A DNA stretch of 64,000 nucleotides, from contig JAUXQH010000042.1 of NCBI GenBank assembly GCA_030685065.1, forward strand, positions 1-64,000, given 5' to 3'. The position numbers were made by a program, and so were the translations under genes. The notes beneath the pieces are model-generated. The model saw only the letters and a list, made by a program, of their open reading frames with translations. It made no database searches and was not told where the DNA came from. This document shows, in pieces, positions 21,937 through 31,304 of the stretch. Every line of letters starts with the position of its first letter. The first letter of the stretch is position 1. The stretch comes from Pseudomonadota bacterium (GTDB lineage: Bacteria > Myxococcota_A > UBA796 > SXON01).

Positions 21937-22179
21937 ACGCACGCCCCGTCTCGTGCAATGTCTAACGCCGACCCGGTCATGGCTCCCGCCCGCGGCAGGT
22001 GCCCGGCGGGCGGCCGGCGGCGCCGGCCGGTTCGGCGCCGCGACGCCGTGAGGCGGCGCCGCGGCAACCAAGCGCGAAGCGCGCGCCCAGAGGGGACCGA
22101 CGGCGCTCGCCTCGGGCGCCGGGCCGCCCGCCCGCCACCGGACGCTCACAGTCCTCCCTCGTCTTCGCCGCATCGGTGC

Positions 22180-22185
22180 TACCTT
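22180..22185 (+). promoter_or_regulatory. candidate -10 element upstream of WD40-like gene
   Basis: TACCTT followed by GCGCG, 23 nt before the GTG start at 22209, matches the TA-N2-(C/T)T-GCG pattern seen before glnS and the receiver gene. There is no clear -35 box. Confidence 0.3.
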
Positions 22186-22208
22186 GCGCGCCTTCGGCGG
22201 AGCGGCAC

Positions 22209-25200
22209 GTGCGCAGGTGGTGGATCGGGGCGGGCGGGCTCCTCATCGTGACCAATGTGGCGTTCGGAGCGCCGGCGGCGCCGAGCGCGCCCCCGGAGCC
22301 GACCCCCACCGGCGCGCCCATGGCCCCCGTGGCGACCGTCGCCGTCGTGAGCCCGTTCACGCTCATCGAGGGCCAGGAGGTGGCCCCCACCCTGGCGCTT
22401 CGCGACCTGTCGCGGCAGGTGTTCGGCTACAACCACGATGGGGGGCGGATCCTCGGGGCCGACCCGGAGGGCCTCGCGGTGCTCGACGTTCGGGGCCAGC
22501 CGCGCTCGCGGCTCGCGTGCCCGCAGAGCGAGGGCACGGCCCCGGTCGACGTGAGCCCGGGGCGCGATGGCGTCGGGGTGGCCGCCCTCTTCGCGAACGG
22601 CCGGGCGTGCGTGTGGGACACCGCGAGCCAGGCGCTGCTCTCGGCCTCGGGCCGGGCGATCTCGGCGATGGCGCTCGTGGATCGGGACACGATCGTGTAC
22701 GGCTATGCCGACGGGAAGCTCGAGGGCCGCAACCCGCGCACGGGCGCGCGCCGATGGACGCGCAACCCGGACCTCGGGCCCATCGTGCACCTCCGCATGC
22801 ACGCGAGCAGCCAGCTCGTCGCGGCGAGCACGGGGACCAACGGGGTGGCCGTGGTGGACACGCGCTCGGGTCGCCTGGTGCGCGGCATCCGCGGCGCGGC
22901 GGCGTTCGCGGCCGCGTTCGATCCCATGAGCGACCGGATGGCGGTCGGCCGCGCGGGCGGGCGCGTGGAGCTGTGGAACACGAAGACGTGGCAATCCAAG
23001 GAGAAGCTCCAGTTCGCCGCGGGCCAGGTGATCGACGTGGACTTCTCGCCGGACGGCACCCAGGTCGCCGCGGCCACGTTCACCGGCGAGGGCGCGGCCC
23101 GCGTCGTGACGCTCGAAGTGTGGGACTTCCGCGTGGGCGAGCTCGTGTTCCGCGAGACGGCGCCCGCCGGCCCCGGCCCGACGCGCACCCGCTTCGACGC
23201 CATCGGCGAGCGCCTCCTCGCGGGCAACGGCCCCGGCGCGACCAGCATCGTCGCCGAGAGCGGCGCGGGCGCGTCGCGGATGTGGAGCCGCCCCGGCGAG
23301 CGCCAGATCCCCCGCGTCCTCCCGAACGACGAGCCGCCCCGCCACCGCTCGCTCGAAGACGACGTGGTGCTCCCCGCGCTCACGACGGTCGCGGCGGAGC
23401 AGACCGTCGCGGGCACGGTGGCGATCGCGCCGGACGGCGCGCGGATGCTGGTGCGGCGCGCGGAGCCCCCGGTCGGCTCGCTGGAGCGAGGCCACGACCG
23501 GCCCGCGCCAGTGCCAGCCCCCGATGGGACGGCCCCCGCCACGCCCGAAACCCTCGCGATCGTCGACCTCCTGGGCCAGGCCGTCCCGCTCGCGGGCTCT
23601 GCCGACGCCAGCGCTCCCTTCGTGTTCTCGCCCGACGGCGCGCGCGTGGGGGCCGTCGTCCGGGACGCCCTGCAGCTCTGGGACACCGGCACGGGCGCGC
23701 TCCTCGGGCGGGTGGTGCTCGCCGGGCCACGCGCGGCCGCGCTCCTGGTCGACCGCGTCGGGATCGTGACGGTCGAGGGCAAGGTGTACGTCGGCACGCT
23801 CGAGCGCATGCGGGCGGTGCCCGGCGTGACCAGCGCGACCGCGGTGGCGCTCGATCCGCTCCACGCCGACCGCGTGGCCGTCGGTACGAGCGACGGCGGC
23901 GTGCGCATCCTCGACGTGCGGAAGGGCGTGCCGATCGGGCAGTGGGGCATCCACGCCGGGGGCGTCAGCGCGCTCGCGTTCTCGGCCGACGGGCGCTTCC
24001 TGGCCACTGCCGGCCCGCGCGCCGCGCTCGATAGCCCCGGCCAACGGAGCGCCCGTATCGCGAGTCCAGAGGGCGCCGCGGTGACCGTGCTCGCCGCGCT
24101 CCCGGACGACGTGACCGAGCCCTGGACCGCCGTGGTCGACACCCTCCCCGCGCGCCTCGCCTTCACGGCCGACGGCGCGGGCGTCCTCGCGGTGTCCTCG
24201 CGCGGGATCGATCTCATCCGGCGCGAGGTCGGCACCGTGCTGGCGCTCTCGGCGCCCGCGGTCGACGCCGCGCTGTCCACGGGCGGGCTCCGGTGGGTCG
24301 ACACGCTGGGCGCCGTGCGGCGCGTGGCGATCGGGGCGGAGGCGCTGCGCTCCGTGCCCCGCGGCCTTCCGTTCGCCACCTCCGCGGATGGCCGCTTCTC
24401 CGTGACGGCTGACGGCGACCGCGTCTCCGTCTGGAACGATCGCTCCGGGCGGCTCCTGCGGGAGCTCCCGGCGACGGGGGAGCCCGCCGTCCGCTGCGTG
24501 TTCGACGACAGCGGCGATCGGGTCGCCGTGCTCTACGCCGACCGCTCGATCGAGGTGTACGAGGTCGAGAGCGGGGAGATGCTGCGCAACCTGCCGGGCC
24601 CCCCGACCGAGTCGGGAGACTGGGCGCGCTTCAGCGAAGACGGCGCCGTGCTCTGGACCTTCGGCGGCCCCCGCGAGGTGGTCGGGTGGGACATCGCCAC
24701 GGGCACCGCGCGCGAGCGTCGGGGGGTCCCCGGCGAAGGCCCGATCCGAGGGGATGAGTCACGCGCCCTCTCCCGCTTCGTCCGCCTCGACGACGCGTCG
24801 GGGCTCGAGGCCTGGCTCGACACCTACGCCACCTCCCCGGTTCGGCTCTCCCTTCCGACCGCCGGCTTTCGTCCGGTGGCGGTGAGCGCGGGGGGCGAGA
24901 TCGTGGCCGTCGTGCAGGAGGGTGGCATCGCGCGGCTGAGCGCCGCAACGTTGCGACAGGTGGGGCCGCTCTTGAGGGTAGAGGGTGCGGAGCCCGGCCG
25001 CGCGGCCGCCTTCTCCCCCGACGGCGCGTGGCTCGCCGTCGCGTATCCGACCGGGCTGGTCCGCATCTGGGATCTGGCGCGGAACGCGGTCGTCGCGAGC
25101 CTCGGCGCCGACGCGCGGCAGCTCGGGCGCGGGCCCGCGCACCCCGTGGCCTCCCTCGCGTTCGACGCCGCGAACGAGCTGGTCCTCGCGCGGGACGCGA

Positions 25201-26105
25201 CCGGCTTCCCGCGCCTCTTCGAGTGGCGCCTGTCGGCCGAGGCACCGCAGGCCGGCCTCGGCGCAGGACCGGTGCTCCCGAGCACGGACATCAGCGCCCT
25301 CGCCGTCTCGCGTGACGGGCGGTGGCTCTACAGCGCCCACGGAGACGCGATGGCGCGCCGCTGGAACCTCGTCACGGGCGAGCAGGACGCGCTCTACTGG
25401 GGCCACGCCGCGCGCATCACCACGCTCGTGGTGGCCGCCGGGGGCAACCGCCTCGTGACCGGCAGCGAGGATGGCACCGTGCGCGCGTGGGAGGCGTCGA
25501 CCGCGATCGAGAAGCTGGCCGTCAACGCGTTCGGCGATGCGGTGCGGCGCCTCGCCGCGAGCGCCGACGGCTGGCGGTTCGCCGCGCTCGGGGACGGTGG
25601 TGTGCTGCGGACGTGGGACGGCGGCGTGGGGCGCGCGTTGCGACGCTGGCGGCTCCCCGCGGGCGAGCTGCCGGACCTGGATCTCGGCCCCGCCGGGGAG
25701 CGGCTGGGCGTCGCGTTCGGCGGCGGGGACGGCGCGACAGCCTGGGTGCTCGATCCCGCGACGGGCGCGGTGGTGCCGTCGCGCTCGTCTCCCCTCTCGC
25801 GGGAGGAGCCGCCCACCGCGGGCCAGCGCGGGAACCCCGCCGCCGTCGCGATCGTGCGTGCGCTCGCCGCCGGTCTCTCCCCCACCACGGCCGAGGCCGT
25901 GACGCCGGACGGCGCCACCCTCGTCACCGCGGGCACCGATGGCCGCATCCGCCTGTGGGACGTGGCTTCGGCGTCCCTCGAGGGCACGCTCACGGCGCTG
26001 CTCGACGGGAGCTGGGTCGTCGATCGGCCGGACGGGACGCGCAGCGGCAGCCAGTCCTTGCGGGACGGCACCGCCAGCCTGATCTACCGCGCATCGCCCA
26101 AGTAG
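22209..26105 (+). CDS. large exported WD40-repeat protein
   Basis: About 1298 residues. GTG at 22209 is strongly supported by GGAG 6 nt upstream and gives a signal peptide (RRWWIGAGGLLIVTNVAFGA). The rest is a chain of WD40-like blades, with repeated phrases such as DFSPDGTQVAAATF, LWDTGTGALLG, AFSADGRFLATAG, VWNDRSGRLLREL, RIWDLARNAVVASLG, TGSEDGTVRAWE and RLWDVASASLEG. That is enough for two or more beta-propellers. No enzymatic domain is visible. It probably acts as a periplasmic or surface scaffold. Its last 22 bp overlap antisense with the 3' end of the convergent metalloprotease gene. Confidence 0.85.
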   Translation: MRRWWIGAGGLLIVTNVAFGAPAAPSAPPEPTPTGAPMAPVATVAVVSPFTLIEGQEVAPTLALRDLSRQVFGYNHDGGRILGADPEGLAVLDVRGQPRSRLACPQSEGTAPVDVSPGRDGVGVAALFANGRACVWDTASQALLSASGRAISAMALVDRDTIVYGYADGKLEGRNPRTGARRWTRNPDLGPIVHLRMHASSQLVAASTGTNGVAVVDTRSGRLVRGIRGAAAFAAAFDPMSDRMAVGRAGGRVELWNTKTWQSKEKLQFAAGQVIDVDFSPDGTQVAAATFTGEGAARVVTLEVWDFRVGELVFRETAPAGPGPTRTRFDAIGERLLAGNGPGATSIVAESGAGASRMWSRPGERQIPRVLPNDEPPRHRSLEDDVVLPALTTVAAEQTVAGTVAIAPDGARMLVRRAEPPVGSLERGHDRPAPVPAPDGTAPATPETLAIVDLLGQAVPLAGSADASAPFVFSPDGARVGAVVRDALQLWDTGTGALLGRVVLAGPRAAALLVDRVGIVTVEGKVYVGTLERMRAVPGVTSATAVALDPLHADRVAVGTSDGGVRILDVRKGVPIGQWGIHAGGVSALAFSADGRFLATAGPRAALDSPGQRSARIASPEGAAVTVLAALPDDVTEPWTAVVDTLPARLAFTADGAGVLAVSSRGIDLIRREVGTVLALSAPAVDAALSTGGLRWVDTLGAVRRVAIGAEALRSVPRGLPFATSADGRFSVTADGDRVSVWNDRSGRLLRELPATGEPAVRCVFDDSGDRVAVLYADRSIEVYEVESGEMLRNLPGPPTESGDWARFSEDGAVLWTFGGPREVVGWDIATGTARERRGVPGEGPIRGDESRALSRFVRLDDASGLEAWLDTYATSPVRLSLPTAGFRPVAVSAGGEIVAVVQEGGIARLSAATLRQVGPLLRVEGAEPGRAAAFSPDGAWLAVAYPTGLVRIWDLARNAVVASLGADARQLGRGPAHPVASLAFDAANELVLARDATGFPRLFEWRLSAEAPQAGLGAGPVLPSTDISALAVSRDGRWLYSAHGDAMARRWNLVTGEQDALYWGHAARITTLVVAAGGNRLVTGSEDGTVRAWEASTAIEKLAVNAFGDAVRRLAASADGWRFAALGDGGVLRTWDGGVGRALRRWRLPAGELPDLDLGPAGERLGVAFGGGDGATAWVLDPATGAVVPSRSSPLSREEPPTAGQRGNPAAVAIVRALAAGLSPTTAEAVTPDGATLVTAGTDGRIRLWDVASASLEGTLTALLDGSWVVDRPDGTRSGSQSLRDGTASLIYRASPK

Positions 26106-27487
26106 GCGCGACGCCGCCCGGTCAGGAGCGCCATCCCCGCGAGCCCCACGGCCCAGATCGCCCCGGGCTCCGCGCCCGCGCCGTTGCACCCACACCCCTC
26201 CGGCGTCTCCGGAGTGTCCCCTGTCTCCTCCCCGCCGGTGTCCGCGCCCGCGCACGCGGTCACGTCCTCCGCGCTCCCCAGGCACATGAGCACCTTGGTC
26301 GAGTCTTCGGCCAACGTCGGGTTGCTGCCGACGAGCCAATAGTCGCCGGCGGGGAGGTCGCCCAACAACCGGGGGGTCGCGGCGCCCGCGAAGGTCTCGA
26401 TGGCCTCCGTGATGTCGCCGTCGGCGGTGGTGCCGTGCAGGCTGAACGCCAGCTCGGGCGCGTCGGCCTCGGTCGCGAACCAGACCTCGCCCCCTCCGTG
26501 CTCGAGCGTGTAGTACGTGGTGGCCAGGGGGTAGTAGCGATTGTCGTCGACGATGGCCGCGCCGCTCGCCTCGGCCACCGGGGGCCCGATGCGGGAGGCG
26601 TAGGGATAGCTGTCCGCCGGGCCCGAAAAGCGTCCCGTGGCGATGTTCCAGCGGGCGAACGTACTGAAGTCGATCGCGAGCGACCCGCCGCGCGCGGCCT
26701 CGATGTCGGCCATGTCGGCGAGCAGGTCATCCCCGGTCTCCGAGGCCTCGAGGAGCTCGTTGATCACGTCGTCGCCGTAGGCATCGGAGAGGTACCACCA
26801 CCACAGCGCGGTGGCGTACGCGAACACCGGCACGGGTCCGGCGGGGGGCTCGTTCAGGGAGCGCCCCGTGTCCTCGAGGTAGGCGTCGCAGAAGGCGAGA
26901 AAGTCGTTGTTCTCGGCGTCGTAGAGATCCTCGGCCCACACCGCCGTTCCCTCGCTGAACCACACCTCGATGTCGGCGTTGTAGGCGGCCTGGACGGCGT
27001 GGAAGAGCTCGTGGGAGGTGAGGACCCGGATGGCGGTCGAGAGGTTCGCGTAGCCGTACCCGGAGAAATCGTTCTCCATGATGAAGAAGCCGGAGCATTG
27101 GCTGGGGCTCGCGGAGCACACTTCTGCCGAGTAGTTGCCATCGGCGTTGCCACCAAAATCGACGAGGTACACGTCCATCGCGTCGCTCCCGCCGCGGCCC
27201 CCGTCGGAGAGCGGCGCCCGGAAGCCGTTGTCGGCGTAGGCGGCCAGGACATCCTCCGCGGTGGTCCCGACCTCCTCGACGTAGTCGGGCACCCCGTTCG
27301 CGTCGTCGTCGCCTTGCTTGACGAGGTTGGGCCCATCGACGCTGTACCACACCCGCACCGTGCCGCCGGGGCTGTCGGCCGAGGTCACGACGTCGGTGTC
27401 GTCGAAGCTGAAGAGCCCGCCCTCGGTGGGGCGCTGGGCGTGGGCCGCGGAGGGGAGCAGGAGGGTGGCGAGGAACAGGGGGCTCAC
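26084..27487 (-). CDS. MYXO-CTERM surface zinc metalloprotease-like protein
   Basis: A 467-residue exported protein with signal peptide (FLATLLLPSAAHA). The motif TSHELFHAVQAAYN is an HExxH zinc site, followed by WFSEGTAVWAED, whose Glu may be the third ligand as in gluzincins. The C-terminus carries a Cys-rich MYXO-CTERM tail: EGCGCNGAG, a hydrophobic helix, then GRRRA. In Myxococcota such tails are processed for surface anchoring. GTG at 27487 overlaps the stop of the upstream subtilase gene (GTGA), so the two proteases are translationally coupled. Substrate unknown. Confidence 0.83.
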   Translation of the reverse strand: MSPLFLATLLLPSAAHAQRPTEGGLFSFDDTDVVTSADSPGGTVRVWYSVDGPNLVKQGDDDANGVPDYVEEVGTTAEDVLAAYADNGFRAPLSDGGRGGSDAMDVYLVDFGGNADGNYSAEVCSASPSQCSGFFIMENDFSGYGYANLSTAIRVLTSHELFHAVQAAYNADIEVWFSEGTAVWAEDLYDAENNDFLAFCDAYLEDTGRSLNEPPAGPVPVFAYATALWWWYLSDAYGDDVINELLEASETGDDLLADMADIEAARGGSLAIDFSTFARWNIATGRFSGPADSYPYASRIGPPVAEASGAAIVDDNRYYPLATTYYTLEHGGGEVWFATEADAPELAFSLHGTTADGDITEAIETFAGAATPRLLGDLPAGDYWLVGSNPTLAEDSTKVLMCLGSAEDVTACAGADTGGEETGDTPETPEGCGCNGAGAEPGAIWAVGLAGMALLTGRRRAYLGDAR

Positions 27488-28980
27488 GAGCGCCTCCGGA
27501 CGAGGAGGAGGAGGCCGAGGGCCCACCAGGGGGAAGGAGATCGAGTGGAGACGCATCCGCACGCAGCGGGCTGTTCCTCCTCGATGGGAAGCGGATCGTC
27601 CGCGGGGTACAGCGCATCCATGACGCCGACGGCGGAGATGCCGCCCCACCCGTAGGTGTCGTTGCGCCCCGACTCGTCGACCGGCATGTAGGGGGACGGG
27701 ACCGCGGTCAGCACCAACAGATCCGCGAGCTCCTGGGCCGAGAGCGTCGGGTCCTGCGCGGCGGCCCACGCCGCGAGGCCGCTCGCCACCGGCGCCGCGG
27801 CGCTCGTGCCACCAAACGTGGTGGTCACCTCGTTGCCCGGAGCGATGGTCACCGTGGCGCTCGGGGCCGCCACATCCACCGCCGGGCCGGTGTTGGTGTA
27901 GTTGGTCGGGTATCCGTAGCTGTCACTCGCGGAGACACACAATACGTCGTCGAGCTCCTGGAGCTCGCCCCGGTCGATGACGCGGTCGTCGTTTCCCGCG
28001 GCGAACACCACCAACGCGCCGAGCCCCCCGCGCGGCTCGGTCGCGGCGCGATGGATCACGGCCGCCAGCGTTTCGGGCACCGGGATGCTCTCGGTGAACC
28101 CCCAGGAATTGTTGATGACCGCCACGTCCATCGCGATGGCGTGCTCGAACGCCCGCACGTCTGCAGAGAGGGGCGTGCCGCCGCTCTCCCCGAGCAGCTT
28201 GATGGGGATGAGGGTGCAGCTGGAGCACATCCCGACGATGCCGGCGGCGTTGTTGGCGCGCGCCGCGATGATGCCGCTCACCGCGGTGCCGTGCTCGTCA
28301 CAAATCGCGGTGGTGCTGTCCGAACAATACTCGCCGGGCTCGGGGCGCGGATCGCCGTCATCGGCCCAGGCGTCGTACGGCTCGAGCACGGCCGCCGCGA
28401 GGTCGGCGTGATCGATGTCGATGCCCGAGTCGAGGACCGCCACGCGGGTCTCCGCGCCGCCGGTCGACAAGGCGAACAGGCGCTCCATCTCGAGGGCCTC
28501 GAGGTACCACTGCCCGCCGTAGCTCGGGTCATCGAACGAGAGGCCGGCGTCCTCCGCGCCGGACGGGCCCTGTGGCAGCAGCACGTCGGGAAAAACGTGG
28601 TCGAAGCCAGGCGTGGCGGCGAGCAGCGCCGCGGTCGCGATGGGATCCGCGGCGGGGACGAGCCACGACGGCCCGCCGAGCCACTCGGCGCCCTCGGGCG
28701 GCACGAACCCGTCTGCCACGGTGACCACCACCGCCGCGCGCGAGCGCAGCTCGACGCCGGGCGCGCCCGCCGGGCCCTCGAAACGGTAGACGGGGTACCC
28801 GCCGGACACGCCCACGAGCACGGGCGGCGCGTCGGGATCGAAGCGGAGGTGCGCCCCCGCGGGCAGGGTGAGCGGCCCGCCGGCGGAGGCCGTCGGAACC
28901 ACGATCGGGAGGAACGTCAAGGAGAGGACCGTTGCGAGCAGCATCGACGCGAGGATATCGGGCGCCCGTGAGGTATGCAT
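27484..28980 (-). CDS. MYXO-CTERM subtilisin-like serine protease (S8)
   Basis: A 498-residue secreted protease. The catalytic triad is visible: Asp in VAVLDSGIDIDHADL, His in CDEHGTAVSGIIAA, and Ser in TTTFGGTSAAAPVASGLAA. The oxyanion Asn lies in VINNSWGF. An N-terminal propeptide-like region follows the signal peptide. The C-terminus ends with ACGCVSTRSPSPWWALGLLLLVRRRS, a MYXO-CTERM-like tail given here in overview. ATG at 28980 has GGGGAG with a 7-nt gap; an internal ATG at 28944 lacks a ribosome site. The start codon overlaps that of the divergent HmuY-like gene. Confidence 0.9.
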   Translation of the reverse strand: MHTSRAPDILASMLLATVLSLTFLPIVVPTASAGGPLTLPAGAHLRFDPDAPPVLVGVSGGYPVYRFEGPAGAPGVELRSRAAVVVTVADGFVPPEGAEWLGGPSWLVPAADPIATAALLAATPGFDHVFPDVLLPQGPSGAEDAGLSFDDPSYGGQWYLEALEMERLFALSTGGAETRVAVLDSGIDIDHADLAAAVLEPYDAWADDGDPRPEPGEYCSDSTTAICDEHGTAVSGIIAARANNAAGIVGMCSSCTLIPIKLLGESGGTPLSADVRAFEHAIAMDVAVINNSWGFTESIPVPETLAAVIHRAATEPRGGLGALVVFAAGNDDRVIDRGELQELDDVLCVSASDSYGYPTNYTNTGPAVDVAAPSATVTIAPGNEVTTTFGGTSAAAPVASGLAAWAAAQDPTLSAQELADLLVLTAVPSPYMPVDESGRNDTYGWGGISAVGVMDALYPADDPLPIEEEQPAACGCVSTRSPSPWWALGLLLLVRRRS

Positions 28981-29725
28981 GCGCTTTCTCCCCGCCCTCC
29001 TGATCCTCGGTTGCACGGCTGGCCCCAAGGATGACACCGGCCCCGGTGAGGACACCGACCCGCTCGTAGCGGTGTGCAGCGAGCCCGAGCCGCCCACCTG
29101 CGTGGACGAGATGATCCTCGATCTCTCTCTGCACGACGACAAGGTGAGCGAGGGTGAGGTCACGACGGTGACCGACGGGAGCGACTTTGTCACGGCGATC
29201 GACGCGAGCGCCGGTGGCTACAACCAGGCGGCCAACAACGCCTGGGTGTACGTGCGCTTCGGGGAGGACGGCGCCGAGCGCGTGGACATCGACGACGAGA
29301 CCGCCCTCGAGGACATGACCTGGCACCTCGCGCTCCGCCGCTTCATCGTGCGCGTGAACAGCGGAGACAGCGGCCCCTCCTGCGTCGGCGCGGCCGCGAT
29401 GATCGGGTTCGAGTACGCCGACCTCACCGAGGTCCCCGACGGCATCAGCTACCTCGAGGACGAGTACTACACGGAGGACTGCACGATCATCAACGACTCG
29501 TCCGGCCTCCCCGGCAGCCCCCAGGTGGCCATGGGCGCGTGGTGGTCGTACTCCAGCTGCGTCGAGACGACCGGCACGCCCATCCTCCTCCAGCTGGAGG
29601 ACGGTCGTGTCATCAAGCTCGTGGTCGAGGAGTACTACGCGGATGACGGTCAGCAGGAGTGCAACAACCGCGGCACCACGGAAGCGGAGAGCGGGATCTA
29701 CAAGATCCGCTGGGCGGCGATTTAG
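28979..29725 (+). CDS. HmuY-family lipoprotein
   Basis: A 248-residue lipoprotein (signal LPALLILGC) with an Asp/Thr-rich linker (DDTGPGEDTD). The mature domain has the HmuY-like features AWVYVRFGEDG, TWHLALRRFIVRVNSGDSGPS and YKIRWAAI at the end. HmuY of Porphyromonas binds haem; related proteins in Myxococcota have no proven ligand. ATG at 28979 has GAGG 5 nt upstream and overlaps the divergent subtilase ATG by two bases. Transcription control elements must therefore lie inside the opposing gene. Confidence 0.83.
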   Translation: MRFLPALLILGCTAGPKDDTGPGEDTDPLVAVCSEPEPPTCVDEMILDLSLHDDKVSEGEVTTVTDGSDFVTAIDASAGGYNQAANNAWVYVRFGEDGAERVDIDDETALEDMTWHLALRRFIVRVNSGDSGPSCVGAAAMIGFEYADLTEVPDGISYLEDEYYTEDCTIINDSSGLPGSPQVAMGAWWSYSSCVETTGTPILLQLEDGRVIKLVVEEYYADDGQQECNNRGTTEAESGIYKIRWAAI

Positions 29726-30029
29726 CGTAAATCCGGGCCGTGGGGATACGGACAAATCCGGGCGCCCACGGTCCGACGGTCACGACGGTGCAGGAGCGGG
29801 GTGGCCCGCCCTTGCAGCCGGGTCCGCCGGTGGAGCCCGAAGGGCTCGCGGAGTCGGCGTGCGCGAGACTCGCAGCGCCCGGCCCGGCAAGGGCCGGAGC
29901 CGACGCAGCCCGCCCCCGGAGGCCGCCGGCAAGGCGGCCGTGAGGGGGGCCCCTCAGGGGGGAACCGGCGGGGGCCCTGGCTGCGGTTCTGGGCGGGGCA
30001 CCCTGCTCCCCGCGAAGGCGCTCCGCGGC
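29726..30029. other. convergent intergenic region with four hairpins
   Basis: No gene was found in these 304 bp between two convergent genes. Four stem-loops are visible: GAGCCC-GAA-GGGCTC (29833-29847), CCGGCCC-GGCAA-GGGCCGG (29879-29897), GGCCGCC-GGCAA-GGCGGCC (29921-29939) and CCCC-TCA-GGGG (29950-29960). Two share the same GGCAA loop. They may act as a bidirectional termination zone or a structured RNA. Confidence 0.5.
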
Positions 30030-31253
30030 TCAGGAAGCCCAGATCTTGACCGTCTCCCCGATGAAATCGAGCATCCGCCTGCACTCGTCGTAGTCGGGAT
30101 GGCGGACGTGCATCCAGCCGTGCCCCATGTACCCGGCGCCCACGTCGGCGGTGCGCTGACCGATCGCGGGCAGGTGCACCTCGCCGAGCCAGCGGCCGTA
30201 CCGCTCCTGGACCACGTCGAGGCCGGAATAGCCGGTGATGCGCCCGTTCTGGGAGGGGCGCAGGCTGATGAGGCCGGCGCTGTAGTTGCGCGTCGGGCGC
30301 GGGCGCGCGTGGCCGAGCGTGAGGGCCCGGGCCCACTCGACGTACAGATCGATGTCGTTCGCCCAGCAGTACAGATCCCAGAAGCGGACGCCGGGGGGGC
30401 GCGCGCCGATCTCGCTGAAGGTGAGGCCCTTGGGCCCGAAGAACCACTCCATGTGCGTCGGCGCGGTGCCGATCCCGAGCTCGCGGACCACCTTGCGACC
30501 CATGGCCTTGAGCTCGTCGTAGCCGGCCGCGTCGATGCGGTTGGTGGTGACGATGTACGGGCTGATCCAACGGTTGCGCATCGCGTCGAGAACGTTGGGA
30601 TAATAATGCGACACGGCCTCGAACACGACCTCACCGTTGCAGGTGAGCGTGTCGTAGAAGCCCTCGTGCCCGCTCACGAACTCCTCGATGGTGATGAAGC
30701 GCCGCGCCTGGCCGAGCCCGTTGGCGGTCAGCGCCTCCTCCAGGCCCGCGTCGTCATCGACCTTGAACGTGCCCGCCGCGCCCGCCCCATCGCGGGGCTT
30801 CACGACCACCGGATAGCCGACGGACCGCACGAACCGCCGGGCGTCCTCCGCGGTGTCGACCGCGGCGTTCCGTGCGCACGGCACCCCCCGCTCGCGGAGG
30901 TACTGCTTCATGATGAACTTGTCGCGGCAGAGCAGCACCTTCTCGACCGAGAGGCCCGGGATGTTTGTCGCCTCGCGCACGCGCGCCGTCGTGAGCATGA
31001 TGGCCTCGACCGTGCACTCCAGGCGGTCGACCCACTCCCGCTTCTGCACGCGTCGAACCGCGTTGGCGAGCGCGCCCTCGTCCGAGAGCGAGGGGATGTG
31101 CTCGTAGCCGTGCAGCCAGCTCTTCAGCTCGGGGTCGAGGTGGTCGGGCGGCACGTCGCCGATGCCGGTGACCTGGGCCCCGACGGCGTGGAGCGCGCGG
31201 ACGAACTGCCGCTGATTGGCGGGGAAATTGGGGGCCATGAACAGGACGTGCAT
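30030..31253 (-). CDS. ATP-grasp carboxylate ligase-like protein (copy 1)
   Basis: A 407-residue cytosolic enzyme of the ATP-grasp superfamily, which joins carboxylates to amines or thiols through acyl-phosphates. The N-terminal Rossmann-like preATP domain starts VLFMAPNFPANQRQFVRAL. The ATP-binding Lys lies in YPVVVKPRDGAGAAGTFKV, and the Mg-binding motif is FSEIGARPPG. ATG at 31253 has GGAG 6 nt upstream. It follows the 31305-32510 paralogue by 51 bp on the same strand. Its N-terminus closely resembles that of the third copy (shared VTGIGDVPPD-type motif). Substrates unknown. Confidence 0.85.
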   Translation of the reverse strand: MHVLFMAPNFPANQRQFVRALHAVGAQVTGIGDVPPDHLDPELKSWLHGYEHIPSLSDEGALANAVRRVQKREWVDRLECTVEAIMLTTARVREATNIPGLSVEKVLLCRDKFIMKQYLRERGVPCARNAAVDTAEDARRFVRSVGYPVVVKPRDGAGAAGTFKVDDDAGLEEALTANGLGQARRFITIEEFVSGHEGFYDTLTCNGEVVFEAVSHYYPNVLDAMRNRWISPYIVTTNRIDAAGYDELKAMGRKVVRELGIGTAPTHMEWFFGPKGLTFSEIGARPPGVRFWDLYCWANDIDLYVEWARALTLGHARPRPTRNYSAGLISLRPSQNGRITGYSGLDVVQERYGRWLGEVHLPAIGQRTADVGAGYMGHGWMHVRHPDYDECRRMLDFIGETVKIWAS

Positions 31254-31304
31254 CGGGCGCTCCAGGGCGTGGACGGAGGGAGGAAGCTCTAGGCAGCTTC
31301 TGGG

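Noticed and set aside
21346-22251. A 301-codon plus-strand ORF covering the 51-bp repeats
   Set aside because: It is antisense to the DUF2277 gene and its repeats simply reflect the DNA array.
29740-29943. A 67-codon plus-strand ORF between convergent genes
   Set aside because: Composition follows the hairpin-rich DNA, no ribosome site, no protein-like pattern.
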